Positions 33,842 to 47,022 of a stretch of 64,000 nt of DNA are shown here, one piece after another. Location of the stretch: assembly GCA_001949185.1 (NCBI GenBank), contig BDGG01000002.1, forward strand, positions 7,902,772 to 7,966,771. Reading direction: 5' to 3'. This DNA is from Ramazzottius varieornatus (lineage: Eukaryota; Tardigrada; Eutardigrada; Parachela; Ramazzottiidae). The position numbers and the translations under genes were made by a program. The notes under the pieces were generated by a model. The model was not told the DNA's origin and searched no databases. It was given only the letters and a program-made list of their open reading frames with translations. Position 1 is the first letter of the stretch; every line of letters begins with the position of its first letter.

Positions 33842-35047
33842 ACTACAGAACGAAATACCAACGAAAAGACTGAAAAATCGAATGTCATGATTACGAACCT
33901 GATAGAGTCGGTCTAACGCTAATGGAAACTTCGAGAAAAATAGGCGCTACACCATATCAGCCTCACTGCGTTTGTCGTCGTCAAATCCGTGCTCTAGGTG
34001 CGGAAAATGAGGTCATCGACGAAAGCTTGCTGGTTTTCCGCATCGCGTGATGGCCGCAGGCCGCAGAGATCAGCGTAACATTGTTGTTTTGTTTTTTAAT
34101 CACTGAAGGCATTTTTGGGGTACTACACTAACACGGTAGCCATGTTCCAACGCTGGGCTGTTCTGTCTAACTCTTTTCTCGTACTTTGCCCCGTAGCAAT
34201 ATGGGCGGCCCCAACGGCAAGAATGAGGTTGGTAGCTTGGTCTTCGTACCTGTTTAGAGCTTGATCATTTTTACACTAGGGAATTTTATCAATGTTACAT
34301 CGATTTGCAAGTCTGAAGATAAGCAGGCTCCAAACAGGATTGCAGACAGGCTCCCATATGGAATTTCCCTACTCCACGACTAGCAATAAAATCCATCAGT
34401 CTAACAAGAAAGTTTCGCCATCCACCAGTCTGATGGTGAAATCCTTAGGATCCTTAGAATTGTGATGCTTCGTTTGTCTGTAACAAAATATCCCACTGCA
34501 AGCCGGGAATTATGATTCCACCACGAGTAAGACGCCACCTGTTGCATTCTACGTTGAAAAGCGACATCACTCGAACACCGCGACCGACAAAGGCAACAGT
34601 GGCATCGCCGCTAGTACCCAGCTCTTCCCGTCAAACGCGACGTACTGCAGATTAAGGCTAGTCTAGCTTACAAGGGAACGGTTTCTGAGCTCACCTGAAA
34701 TGGTCCAATTTTGCTCTTCTTTAAGAGAGAACGTACCTCCTTAGGCGAATTTTATCAAGCGGAAGACCCAGCCTAATGCTATTCTCCAAAATTGGAAAAA
34801 TTGTGAAATGAGCTGCGTCCATTGTGACCATTACAATAGCCGACTCCCCGGTAGCGGGCGTAAGTCTGCCTGACCACCACATCTGACCACATATACAAAA
34901 ACTGCCGATCATACCAATGTTGACAGTACTGTGTAGGTCTCACAATTCAGGCAACAAACCGCAAGAGTTCAGCAAAAATTTTAGACATTTGTTTCGTTAA
35001 TCCGAATTCCGGAACAGCAGAAAAACCGTCCATACGGCAGTACTACG
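33842..35047. other. Repeat-rich spacer with weak coding signal
   Basis: The stretch 34007-34050 resembles 21689-21735. A minus-strand frame at 34735-34912 (GRLTPATGESAIVMVTMDA) reads protein-like and ends at a possible donor GTACGTT, but I could not connect it to other exons. Confidence 0.35.
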
Positions 35048-37152
35048 CAGGGGCGAACGGCCCTGTATACTTGTGGAAACGTAGGGCGTAAAAAACTGAA
35101 ATTTGGCTCAAAACTTATTCTTTTAAAAATCAGGAAACTGTAAACTGCAAGCCATCGTTAACTTTTAAAGTCCGAAGACCGACACTTTGAATCAGGAAAA
35201 ACATATTTTTGAAATTTTCAAAAGTTTTTCGTGAATCATAGTACGTTGCCGATATTTGTGGTGGTGACTCGTCACACCCAGCGAAACAAAGGATCTCTGT
35301 TACGCATCTACTATGTAATATGTATCTAGCTTTTCATCGCTATTAATTTCCTTTCATGGAAAACGTGTAATGTTCGAATTATATCCCACAGTAATGTCGA
35401 CATATAAAAACAAGGCTCTGATAGAAATCTGCAGGAAACATACAGAAATTATTTTTGGTCCATGGAAATTCCATCAGGTCTATATTCTGTAGGTACTAGT
35501 TAGATCGCTGACGGGTATCAGCCAGATTACTGTAAGACACTTGGACAGAACCCTCAGTACATTTCCAACACACTGGAAGTGTGTCGCAAAGACCGGAATA
35601 ATACAGTCCGCATATTCTGATCGTACACCCGTTAAAGTTTTCTCAGACAGCAACCATTTACCGCTCATGTACTGTAGAAGGAAGACTTCTTACATGTACT
35701 AATAACTGTCTTCAAATACACCTTGCATCTGGAAATTTATTCTTACATACGGCGTATTTCATCCGATTTTTTTACCTGAAAAATAACGAGTGGCAAATGT
35801 TGCTGTTCAATCAATTCTACGAGAAGCAACCGTGGTAAAATCTGCAGGGAAACGATCAGGCAAAGAGGTAACAAAGAATCTACATTCGATAACTGCATTA
35901 ATGACGAAACACTTTCGATAACCTCGAAAACAACACAGTCTCTTTCGCACCGTCGACCTAAAACAAACCTGGAAAGGGTAGGACCACTTACCATCATTGT
36001 GTAAAAGAAATAGTTTCCCAGCTAATATTGCTTCTCACCTCCATACATGGTGTGCGGCACGAGTAATACTGAAAATAAGAAAGTTGGGAAATTAATAGTT
36101 CCTACTTGCGTGCAAACCGAATACCCAACTTACGAGATTTCGTACTTAGCACGTTCATACTGGTTCATACGTGGTATAAGGTAGATGTGCTTGATACGAT
36201 ACCTGTCATAGCTACCACGAAACAGAATGGAAGAGCTAATAATGGCAGCATGTGAATCACAATACTACAGTAATACCAAAGTAGTAAAGCTAAGTGAAGA
36301 TCCGGTTTTCAGGAACGCGACTTACCAGAATATCCATCTCTTGGGATGGACGAATCAAAAATCGGTTTCGTAACAGAATTACCTGTTCATTCCACCTGGA
36401 TGTGATCAGTATCGTAGCACAACAGATAAAAAAACCAGACACAAAATGACTTGATATAGTAGTTTACGATGCTGCAGCATGACGGATAAGGATTATACAG
36501 TTTTCACTTACTGTATCTCGAAAACCCCTTCCCACAGACGTTCGGCGTATGAAACTAACTTTTAAACTAACCGACGCGACTTACCTCGTTCCGATACACA
36601 AAACCGCGGTAGCTTTTAGTGTTGGATAACTCAGAAGACCTACCACCACCTGCAATTTACCCAATCTGATTGTTCAGTTCAGGCGGTTCATCCACACGGG
36701 AAAGACACTACCAAGGGTGACTAAAGTGTTCTTGCCGGAGCTGAACAGTGTTGCCACAAGACATTGGGGTGGTGAAAACCAGCAAGGAACCTGTCAGATT
36801 GCTTAGACAGTGGCAGAGTACTAAAGACACTAGTAAGAAAGTCCAGTGTCTTCGTCAGGTAATCTTTTTATATGGGCGCGTCAGCCGCATGTTTCATTCT
36901 TATTCGTACTATTTTAGTAGTCCGCATACTGTACATAATTTCGCTGTAATTCGCTGTTTGTATAATAGTGTTCAATGGAAAACCAACACAATAGGTTTCG
37001 AAGTGTCGGTCTTCGGGCTTTGAAATTTAGAAGGTTAACAATGGAATGTAGTTTACAGTTTCCTAATTTTTGGAAAAAAATGAATTTGAAGCCAAAATTT
37101 AGCCTTTTTTGACCCCTACGTTTCCACAAGGATACACGGCTGTTCGCCTCTG
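35048..37152. mobile_element. 2.1-kb element with about 150-bp terminal inverted repeats
   Basis: The left end is CAGGGGCGAACGGCCCTGTA. The right end, reverse-complemented, is CAGAGGCGAACAGCCGTGTA. Similarity continues through CTTGTGGAAACGTAGGG, AGGAAACTGTAAACT and CCGAAGACCGACACTT for about 150 bp, roughly three quarters identical by eye. CAGNGGCGAA ends are hAT-like, but I see no clear 8-bp target duplication and no recognisable transposase. The interior holds a multi-exon gene on the minus strand. Confidence 0.7.
35699..36649 (-). CDS. Unrecognised multi-exon gene inside the long-TIR element (5' end unknown)
   Basis: Six minus-strand exons join in phase at all five introns: 36649-36585, 36449-36326, 36264-36134, 36068-36039, 35968-35776 and 35728-35699. 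They give 190 codons and a TAG stop. The start exon was not found. The product begins with hydrophobic stretches (SYPTLKATAVLCIG, FVSGFFICCATILIT). A basic stretch follows (RNRFLIRPSQEMD, YDRYRIKHIYLIPRMNQYERAK). A long hydrophobic segment lies near the end (SLLPLCLIVSLQILPRLLLVEL). This looks like a membrane protein, perhaps a fragment of a chemoreceptor-like protein. I cannot match it to a transposase or any named family. Five matched phases argue that it is or recently was a real gene. Confidence 0.45.
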
Positions 37153-37597
37153 CGGCAAACTACCGAATGCATTGAAAAATCCCGAACTTGTTCAGCGGAA
37201 AACCATGCATGCCTCGGGTCAGTCCCACCGTGGAGAATTTCGCAATGCGTCGTTGTTCCCCCCTCTGAAGGTGCGTCACTTCAATCTCCTAGCAGCACTT
37301 TGAAGTCGTATAACTTACAGAACACCGCTCTTTCCCCTTTGTGTGGTGTAGTATTACATAAAACGTGAATGATTAATCTGCCGGAAGCGTCTGAGTATTC
37401 GCCATTTCTGCGTGGCACACATATTTACCTATCTTTTTTACCAACAAAAGGCTCTTACTGATCTAACTCGACCCAGACTGTACAGTGCTGCTACTTCGAG
37501 CTCGAGTATTGCCCCGCAACCACCGTTTTACCATCAATCCTTTCTTACTTGACCGCTGCAAGCGTATTCCCTCTTGTCCGGAGGAGCACCGGGAAGA

Positions 37598-38029
37598 ATG
37601 ACGATCAACCCGCGCATCTGCACCGTTGTCAACACGGCTGTAGTAGCTGGCATTTTGTACAAAGCTATCCCTCTTGGTCCTCGCAGCCAGGTGGCGCAAG
37701 TGCAATTGACTGCCGTTGACAAGCAGATAGCCGTTAGTTTGGGCTCGGCAGCAGCGGCCTTCCTTCTCGTGGGTTTTGTAAGTCGTATGGTACTCTGGTT
37801 ACAAAATCCAAACCGCATCCGTCCTTCTTCCAAACTCGGTTGGTTCTATCCTTTCGTCCCCCTTTTCTTCTCACTTTTGTATCGTAAAGATCATTGGGGC
37901 AACATCTTATAACGTGTCTGCGTTGTTTCCACAGATCAGAAGAATATGGACAACGTCAAAAGCTCGCATGCCTCAGGGGTCAATTTCCCAGTAAAGAACC
38001 TGCAACACGAAAGCAAGACTGTGATGTAA
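37598..38029 (+). CDS. Small putative membrane protein (two exons)
   Basis: Exon 1 starts MTINPRICTVVN and contains two hydrophobic segments (VVNTAVVAGILYKAI and AVSLGSAAAAFLLVGF). It ends at a good donor GTAAGT (37780). Exon 2 after CACAGATCAG (about 37947) continues KNMDNVKSSHASGVNF and ends KTVM with a TAA. An alternative acceptor four codons' distance upstream would give a different, shorter tail. No family is recognised. Two helices with a short hydrophilic tail would fit a small mitochondrial or ER membrane protein, which is speculation. Confidence 0.38.
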
Positions 38030-39390
38030 ATTCTGTTTATTTTACCCTTACTTGTTATCCGCTGAAAAATCACTTGTTGATTTGTCTGTGCGATCCGTCC
38101 TGTTCCTTCTCTTGGTATATTTTCCACTGACGCCTCTTGTCGCCCTCGCGAAAGTTGAATTGTTCGATGTTGTGAAGTGTTCTGAATAAATCTACGCACT
38201 CGAACTTGGCCCTTACGATATCTTTCATTGGTACTTGGGAATGGAAACGCTCGCGTGACTAAACTTCATGGGATTTCATGACACGAAGCCGACAAGTGGG
38301 CTCAACGTGAATCCCAGGAAGCTCCAGCTCGTAATCCTGGCGAGCTGGCGGATCACCGGGGACAATCTTGATTAGTGCATGGATCGGAGAACGGTGCGCG
38401 CGTCTGTCAGCCGACATGGTACTTCACGTGCAGCAGGGTACTCAGCAATCGGGACCACTATGGCAAGGATGCTCATGGCCGACTACGGGATGCCGACTCG
38501 CACTGCGAAAGCCAAGATCCGCAGTATGCCCGCAATGGCTGTTGTCAGTTTCGGGGTAAACAGAAAATCAAATTGGGTTCTTTTTGTGGAATATTTTCGA
38601 TGCAGTGAAGAATGAAATTGGAATGGACGATAATGTTGGTCTTTTGTTGTTAAAAATAATTAGAGTGGCTCCTTAAGCTCACGCGACCAAAGTGGTGGGT
38701 ATTGAATCGTGTCGTGTACTTATTCGTTTTTACCTGGTCTTCAACAGCTCGTTGTCCTCACCAATCAAACTGTCGTGTACTCATGTCGCCCTGCCCTGTC
38801 AGTCACATACAAAACGGGGTTCCTCGCCACTACGCGTCGATAATTAACCCTTTTGATCTTGCATTGTAACATTTACAGCCTCCCAAATGGCTATTAAATG
38901 GCTAAAAGACCCGGTACGGACCCTCTAAGTTGGTCCATCTTGTCCCTTCCGGCTTCTCTCAAGAATATAATAGCTTGGGGTCATATAGTTTGCCCAGAGC
39001 AAATGTGAAGCTCGATGGTAAGAATACGAAGCTCCAAGTTCAGCTTTCGCAAGTGGTTCGCTGGAACCGATGATGTGCTGTGACCAACAATACTTTCGGA
39101 AAGCCACATGTACTTGTATGTATGTGCTTTTCGTTGAAGATGATATTGGAACAATCCTCTATATAAACATAGATCGCGTCTATAAAGCCGCGATTAAAAA
39201 GTCATTAGTGCACTCTTTCGCTGATGAATCTTAGCAAAAGTGCGGTTCGCTGGTTCGCCATCATCTTTCTGATTGCCCCGCATACGGCCTTACTAGACCT
39301 TCCGTGATTATACGTCCATCTCTATCGACCGTGTGCGAATGTCCCGCTGTTCTCAACTTTCCATTGAAAAGTTTCGTTTCGTCGCCCCAC
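38030..39390. other. Spacer without a supported gene
   Basis: Three overlapping plus-strand frames at 38368-38615 cover the same bases. One (from 38379) ends near a possible donor GTAAAC but has no partner exon. I do not call a gene. Confidence 0.4.
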
Positions 39391-42300
39391 ATGTGGTATG
39401 AGAAAATGAGCGAGCTGCGGACCGCACCCGGCCTGAAGAAGTTTGTCAAGAAGCATACCTTGAATTTCCTTTTCGAGTAAGTACAGTATTTGAATGTACG
39501 CTGCTCTGACAACACATTTTTTCAGAGCTCTTTCCCTTACCTGTTCCATGTTCCAGGTACGAAACACCAAAGGTCGTCAAAGTCTACAGCACTCGTCTGG
39601 GATTAATCAACCGGACCGTTCAGCTTCTCGTGTTATCTTACGTTATTGGGTAGGTCTCGGCGTAACAGCGCTGATAATCAATAAGCCAGTAAACGTGACA
39701 CCTTTGATTGTTTCCATACCTTTAACACCGATGAAGTGGTCTGAGTACCTACTGACAGTGTACATTAAATATTTACCGGTCGTTCGCGGTTCTTGATGTA
39801 CATGTAAACGGGATAATGCTCCGACAAGGTCGCATGATGAAGCACGCGTCCCCGGGGAGGTCCTTGTGGCTTACAAGTATTTGGCGGTGTGGTGTATACC
39901 ATCAGAACTTCAGTACGGTAGCGAGGCCGGTAAAGTTCGGTGTCGTCGGTGTTGTGGGGACCATCCTCGGTAAAGTCTTGTGTTGATCCTCATCTCGTAG
40001 CTGTCTTCCTGTTCCCTGTAGTTTTGCTGCAGAGTTTAACGCTGCTTGAAATAGAGACCCGAATATATCTGTGGAAAAAGTTTTCAGTTTTTTTTTTTCT
40101 TTTAGGGCACTTATCATATCAAGAATCCCTCATTTGCTTTCCGAAGAGGGATTCCCCAATTATGAGCATTTCCGACTATTAAAAGTTCACGAAACGAACG
40201 TGTTTTCTTCAGAGCGGTCCAATGATTTTGATTCACATACTTTGATGACAGGCTTTAAATTGCAGGTATGTGTTTATCCACCAAAAAGGATACCAACAGT
40301 TTGAACAGGCGGAAAGTAACACGGTAGCCAAAGTCAAAGGCATGGCCATAACAAACTTCTCCCAGGAAAGCGGAACCAATAACATATGGGACCAAACCGA
40401 CCTCGTCATCCCAGCCGTGGTAACAACTTTCAGATGGAACTCTTCAACCACCCAAAACATTCAGAACGCCCTGGCAATTTTTTCTTTCGGTCTCCTCCTT
40501 AGGAAACCGATGCATTCTTTATCACAACCAACTTTATCCAGACGCCAAGTCAAAAGACATCAAAATGCCCCGAGGTAAGTGAGGAACTGCTTCCGGGTTC
40601 CCGAGCGATCTTTATCTGGCACACAAACTCAAGCAGATCGTGTTCCCAAGTGGCGCATTCCCTCAAGCTACAGTAGTAACAATGAAAATGTGCGCCGCTT
40701 GTGGTAAGGATCCGAGTGAAGTCATTTTGACATCCGACAGTAAGAAAATTTTGAAAAATTTAGGACCGAAACGTTGGATTCTTCGCTGCATGTAAGTCTG
40801 ACAGCGACTGTCCCGCTGGAATTAGCATCAACCTCGGTAATGGCTTTATGACCGGGAAGTGTGTGAATTCTACGGGGACGTGCGAGATCGAGGGATGGTG
40901 TCCGACGGAAAACGATTATCGACCCGAGTAAATAATGCAGTATAATTTATGGTGTGTTAAGGTGTGTTATCTTAAAAACCTCTGGTTATTCATTGAAATT
41001 ATTCACTTGCCCCAAGGCCACCGCTATTTTTGTCGTCGGAAAATTTCACCGTTCTGATCAAGAACTATATTTCCTTCCCCGAGTTCAACGTGAAGCGAAG
41101 GAACATACCTGACTGGATGACAACGAAACATATCGCTGAATGCCGGTATCATCCAGAGAAGGACCCGTATTGTCCCATCTTTGTCGTTGGTGATATGGTG
41201 AAGGCTGCCAAGGAGAACTTTTCCAGCGTTGCTCGAACGGTACCACCCGTCATTGCTGATAGTGTGGCGGACGAAAATCTAGAAAACGGGCAATTCCATT
41301 GTCTTAAGTGGCGCATACTTCTAGCCGACAAGACGAGAACGTGCGCCACTTGAAAACGATCTTGCTCGTTTTGTTTGTCGACTTTCCCGTGATCACAGCA
41401 GAGTGCCAAACGTTAAGACATGCAACTATCTGTTTACTATAGGGGGCCGTATTTGCTTTTATCATCCACTGGGACTGCAACTTAGATTATTCCGAGGAAC
41501 ATTGCTTACCGAAGTACTGCAGTTCCTCGTTTGCCGCTGAGTTTCCCTCAGCTATAAGATATAAAAGAAGATATCAATTCGATATAATTTTACAGGTATT
41601 CGTTTCGAAGGATGGATTCGCCAAATGAGAAAATAGCCAAAGGTTGGAATTTCCGGCACGCAGATTACTGGAACGACCCAAACGGTGTTCGACGTCGTAC
41701 GCTGTACAAATATTACGGTATCCGATTCGTCTTTATGGTGTATGGGAAGGGCGGCAAGTTCGATCCGGAAACCTTTGCCATGAACCTCGGGTCAGGTATT
41801 GGCTTACTCGGGATCGCCACCGTCCTCTGCGAATTCTTGATGGATTTCTTGCTTAAAACTGACGCGTTCCGCCAGACAAAAGTCTCTAGGATCAGAGATG
41901 ACGGACATAAGCAGCCAACTTTGGAGGTGAGTACTTCAAACTAATGTTCCTTCGGGACTCACCAGATCGTTTCATACTCCTAAAATACCAATAGTGAAAT
42001 AAAGCTCATGACAACTTTTAGAGAATGTTGGGGAAACATGCGGCAGCTCTGGGCGGGCAACCGATTAATCCCGAGATGGAAAAGCTGGATAACGGACCTA
42101 CGAGGTTTTCGTCCAAAGACCATTCGCGCAACCATCTGACTCCCGAGGATTCGGACGATGAGATCGCGGGCTTGTCGCCGCACGAAATCGAGGCCTTACT
42201 GAACAGACGCCAATCGAAGGGAGCAGAAGAACTCAGGAATTCCCAGTATTCTCTTCCTCTGATGCCAGCCAAGGAACGTACAAAGGAGTCCCATTTATGA
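39391..42300 (+). CDS. P2X: P2X ATP-gated cation channel, nine exons
   Basis: This is a trimeric ligand-gated channel opened by extracellular ATP. Exons: 39391-39476, 39557-39649, 40266-40419, 40503-40574, 40764-40927, 41017-41239, 41443-41513, 41596-41926 and 42022-42300. All join in phase and give 490 residues (485 if the Met at 39406 is used). The N-terminal [19 protein letters not shown] leads into TM1. The ATP-contact lysines lie in [10 protein letters not shown]. The ten ectodomain cysteines are in the expected order ([45 protein letters not shown]). [17 protein letters not shown] and the YGIRF motif precede TM2 ([14 protein letters not shown]). The C-terminal tail is long and acidic. 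Hairpin repeats occupy two introns (copies 17 and 18). Confidence 0.96.
40629..40716. repeat. Palindromic hairpin repeat, copy 17
   Basis: CAAGTGGCGCATTC pairs with ATGTGCGCCGCTTG. Outer arms are CTCAAGCAGATCG and GATCCGAG. It lies in a P2X intron. Confidence 0.75.
41291..41380. repeat. Palindromic hairpin repeat, copy 18
   Basis: TTAAGTGGCGCATAC pairs with ACGTGCGCCACTTGA, then ACGATCTTGCTCG. It lies in a P2X intron. Confidence 0.8.
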
Positions 42301-42624
42301 GAACCGGTGTCGAGCCACCATACGGCGTTGAAGGGCTTCAACTTGATCTCATCTCACCATGTGAAACATCTGACCAACATGGTTGTAAAAGCAGAAAAGA
42401 AAGGCGGAAACTGCACCGCAGCAGTTCTGTCGTAGATTTTGTTGCAAGAGCAAAGTGTCAAACGGAATTAGGTTTCAAACAAGACGGAGAAAAAATTCAA
42501 CCCGGTTGGAAGCGTCGTTGAGCAAGAGGATCACAGCAATTCTCGACAAAGATTAGTACTGTCAAAAGATTACAAATACTACACGAAAAAATATTGAGTG
42601 TGCCCAAAAGTCATTAAACAATAT

Positions 42625-44036
<1,412 letters not shown>

Positions 44037-44500
44037 GACCGTGCTTCAGAAATCCATGACGTACAGTTCCCCGTGCCCCGTGCGCAGAAAAGCAGCACCT
44101 GTGAACGAGCAACAGATAACGCGAGCGGTACACGCGTTCAGGAAATAGATCCGAAACAAACTGGATCGAGATCGCGGATTCAGGAGTTAGGACTGGAATG
44201 CCCTCGTTTGAGTCATTTCCTTTGCTTCATCCCATGTTCGTCGCATGATTGTTGATTGAGTGGAATAAACAGTTCGAGCTGATCAGCTGATTCGGGTGAC
44301 GCTTCGATGACGTTTCACTTTGACCCAGGTTCAATTTCGGCACAGTCCTGGTTTCGATCTCTACTGAGTTTTGGCGTTTTAATTCTTATAGCTTCGTTAA
44401 GCAGTTCTGGGCTCGATCTTCGGAAAAGAAGGTTCGCAGGAGGCGGAGAAGCCGGGAGCAGAGTACTAGACATCTCGGGATATCGTATTTGGCTGTCAGT

Positions 44501-45543
44501 ATGGATTTGTCAGTGACCACCGAACCGAGCGTCTTGGCGTAAGTTTCAAATCATGCTCTAACACCAGCAGTCGTATGCTAAAGCCCTTAACTCTTGTAGG
44601 TTGAAGAAGTGGAAAGTCATTTATCCAGTGTACCTTAATGGAAAGAAGACCGTGGTAGAAGGTCGGCGCTTGAAGCGTGAGAAGGTATGGTTGCAGAACA
44701 GTTTATTGGCGTGTGACGTCATCGGTCTGTAAGGCGCCACTTGGAACCACAGTGGTGACGTTATGCGCTGATTTGGAAGATCTGCTGACAATGTGTGGCT
44801 GCTTCTCTCGGGCTTCTTTTTAGTGCGTGGACAACCCGACAGTCGAAGAAATCAAGAGCATTCTGGAAAATGCCGGTTTGAGAGTGGTCGTGGAGGTGGG
44901 TTCTTCGTTTTCCGGGAAGAGTGTGAGAAGAAGAAATCAATCTGACAGTGGAATCTCGAATATGTACTTGCCAAAGCTGTTAGTACTGTATTTTTATGTT
45001 TCGTTATCCTCTGACGATCGACGAAGCCGTCGACTAGATTGTCGAGGCTCAATGAATCTATCTATCTATCTGTGCCTGCTAAGTTAAAAACTTCCACAGA
45101 GAACACAGAAGCACTCTGACAGAAGCTTCGGTCGTTTGCCGGAAGCTGGGAATTCCATTTTTTTTCGGGCCGTTATTTTGTCTAATAGTGTTTCGTTCTT
45201 GTAGAGAAAGTTTCATCCAAGGGAGTACATGAAGGACCAGGGCCGCGTTCGAGTGCAATTGAAGAACGACCTGAACAAGCTGATCAACCCAAATTTCCCT
45301 CACAGTAAGCTCGTTTATTCAACTTTAGCTGTCTAACTTGTCTTCCATCTATGACATCAGGACTGACATCGTGGCTTCTTTGTTTCCGCAGAGCTAGCCG
45401 TCCTTCATTACCTTGGTGAAACCTTCCCAAAGCTGAAAGGAAGGTCCTCCAGCTCGTTACCGAGCACTTCCGCCGGCTCCTCCAGTCAAAATCAAGGTGC
45501 CAACAAAGGAAAGCAAAAAGGAAAAGGAGGAAAACGACGGTAG
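44501..45543 (+). CDS. SRP19: Signal recognition particle 19 kDa protein, five exons
   Basis: SRP19 binds the SRP RNA tetraloops and is needed to load SRP54. Exons 44501-44538, 44600-44684, 44824-44895, 45205-45304 and 45392-45543 join in phase and give 148 residues, close to human SRP19 (144). Diagnostic sequence: KKWKVIYPVYLNGKKTVVEG, RRLKREKCVDNPTVEEIKSI, RKFHPREYMKDQGRVRVQLK, then the Lys/Gly-rich tail (KGKQKGKGGKRR). The N-terminus is short and variable, as in the family. A hairpin repeat remnant lies in intron 2. Confidence 0.95.
44725..44752. repeat. Hairpin repeat remnant
   Basis: Only the right arm GGCGCCACTTGGAACCAC remains, in an SRP19 intron. Confidence 0.35.
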
Positions 45544-46107
45544 AAGAATGCTGTCGTGTCTGCCTTCGCGATGTTCCACTTTCTAATGTCCAGACCTCGT
45601 TGAGGTAACTATTACAGTTCTTCATAATGCTCTATCCGGTTTATTTATCTAATTTTTTTATCTAGTTTTCTTACCGCTTTGGCTGGATCGCCATTTGGGC
45701 TTGTACGCAGGTCTACCGCTCGAATAGTTGTTGTTTGTATTGAATTACCTGTAGTGTCAACAAGGCGTTGTGGAAGGTAAACAAGTCGACAATTACGTTG
45801 CCCGTTGTCTCACATCGATCGGGCTCGTTACCGTTATCTGGTCAAGCTCGCCTGCTGCAGCGGTAGACCTACTAGTATTGTAAGTCTAATCATATCCGAC
45901 TTCAGGAAGCTTAGACAGCGCGGTGTACGCTCGAGTGCGTCAAACGTGCTCGGCAAGGTCGATCTTAGATTTCCCTAGACGCGAGCGTGCTGTATAGTCA
46001 ATGTTGGTTGTCGTTTCAAACCTCACAACTTTAACAGGTCCAATACTTTTGTGGCAGAGTTTGACTTCATATGATTTGGCGGAAGCTCCATCTGAAAACC
46101 AGCGGAA
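45544..46107. other. Spacer between SRP19 and the CALML4-like gene
   Basis: I see no gene or clear regulatory motif in this stretch. Confidence 0.4.
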
Positions 46108-46834
46108 ATGGTAAGCAGATTCCCCGATTTTTTCTCTTCGATATTAGGAAGATATCTTATATTTTCTCGACAGGCCCAATTCTTCAATCAAAATGAAATC
46201 GACGGTTAGTGCTCTGTGGTGTTCTTGTCCTTGTTCAATGTTTAGATTCTCGTTGGTGTTTTTAGAGTTTAAAGAATGCTTCAACCTGTACGCGACGAAA
46301 GGACTGATTACATCTCTCGCGGAGCTCTCGAAAATTATGCGCTCGTTGGGTTTAGCTCCCACTAACAAGGAACTCACGTCGTATTTTCAGAACAAAGGTA
46401 CGAGTACGTACTTTTGTGCGGGCTGATCAGTCTTTCCGCGAAGCAAATGAAGTATTCGCCTTTTCCCTTTGTTTTTCTAGCGTGTCTCTTTGCAGATATC
46501 TCATTTCCTGCTTTTTTGGACATCATGCACAAGCACAAAGAGTCGGAGAACGCAGCACTCGAGATTCTCAAGGGTTTCAAGGCTATGGACCAAAGAGGAA
46601 AGGGTGAAATCTCAGCCAAGGACCTCATGCACATTCTAACGAATACCGGGGAAAAGATGTCCCGAAAAGAAGGTTAGTCGTGCCAATCTGTTTTCCGTGA
46701 TAATACCTGAAATCGAACTCTTATGATCGATTTCAGTTGAAGCCATTTTCCGCGAGGGGAAGATTGCACCGAATGGCATCATTCAGTACGAGGACTTTGT
46801 CAAGTCATTCACCGAACCTGTTCCAGATTACTGA
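46108..46834 (+). CDS. CALML4: Calmodulin-like protein 4 (CALML4-like), five exons
   Basis: This is an EF-hand light-chain-type protein; the mammalian homologue is a light chain of an unconventional myosin in brush-border adhesion complexes. Exons 46108-46110 (only the ATG), 46174-46204, 46266-46397, 46496-46672 and 46737-46834 join in phase and give 146 residues. Matches to CALML4 include EFKECFNLYATKG, IMRSLGLAPTNKEL, FPAFLDIMHKH, ILKGFKAMDQRGKGEISA, FREGKIAPNGIIQYEDF and the terminal VPDY. The EF-hand loops lack several calcium-binding acidic residues, as in CALML4. The first exon holding only the start codon is a feature shared with many calmodulin genes. Confidence 0.88.
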
Positions 46835-47022
46835 TTTCTTTCACATTTCCGTACGTCGACTTCACCAAGATATTTCGGGCTGTAATGGTTGAGATCAAAT
46901 AGTCGCACGGGAGAAAACTTGTACAGTATCGTATAGAGCGTAAGGTACATGACGATAGTACGATATTCAAACAAAATAAAATCTCGAATATTCTACAGCA
47001 GCAGCGATCTGAGGTTAGTGGG
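46835..47022. terminator. Shared 3' region with poly(A) signal
   Basis: AATAAAATCTCG near 46976 on the plus strand lies between the convergent stops of the CALML4-like gene and VMAT. It is a plausible poly(A) signal for the former. Confidence 0.4.

Noticed and set aside
35048-37152. Assigning the long-TIR element to a named transposase superfamily
   Set aside because: The CAGNGGCGAA ends resemble hAT, but no 8-bp duplication or transposase motif is visible.
38368-38615. Three overlapping plus-strand frames over the same 240 bp
   Set aside because: At most one could be real. One ends near a GTAAAC donor, but no compatible downstream exon was found.
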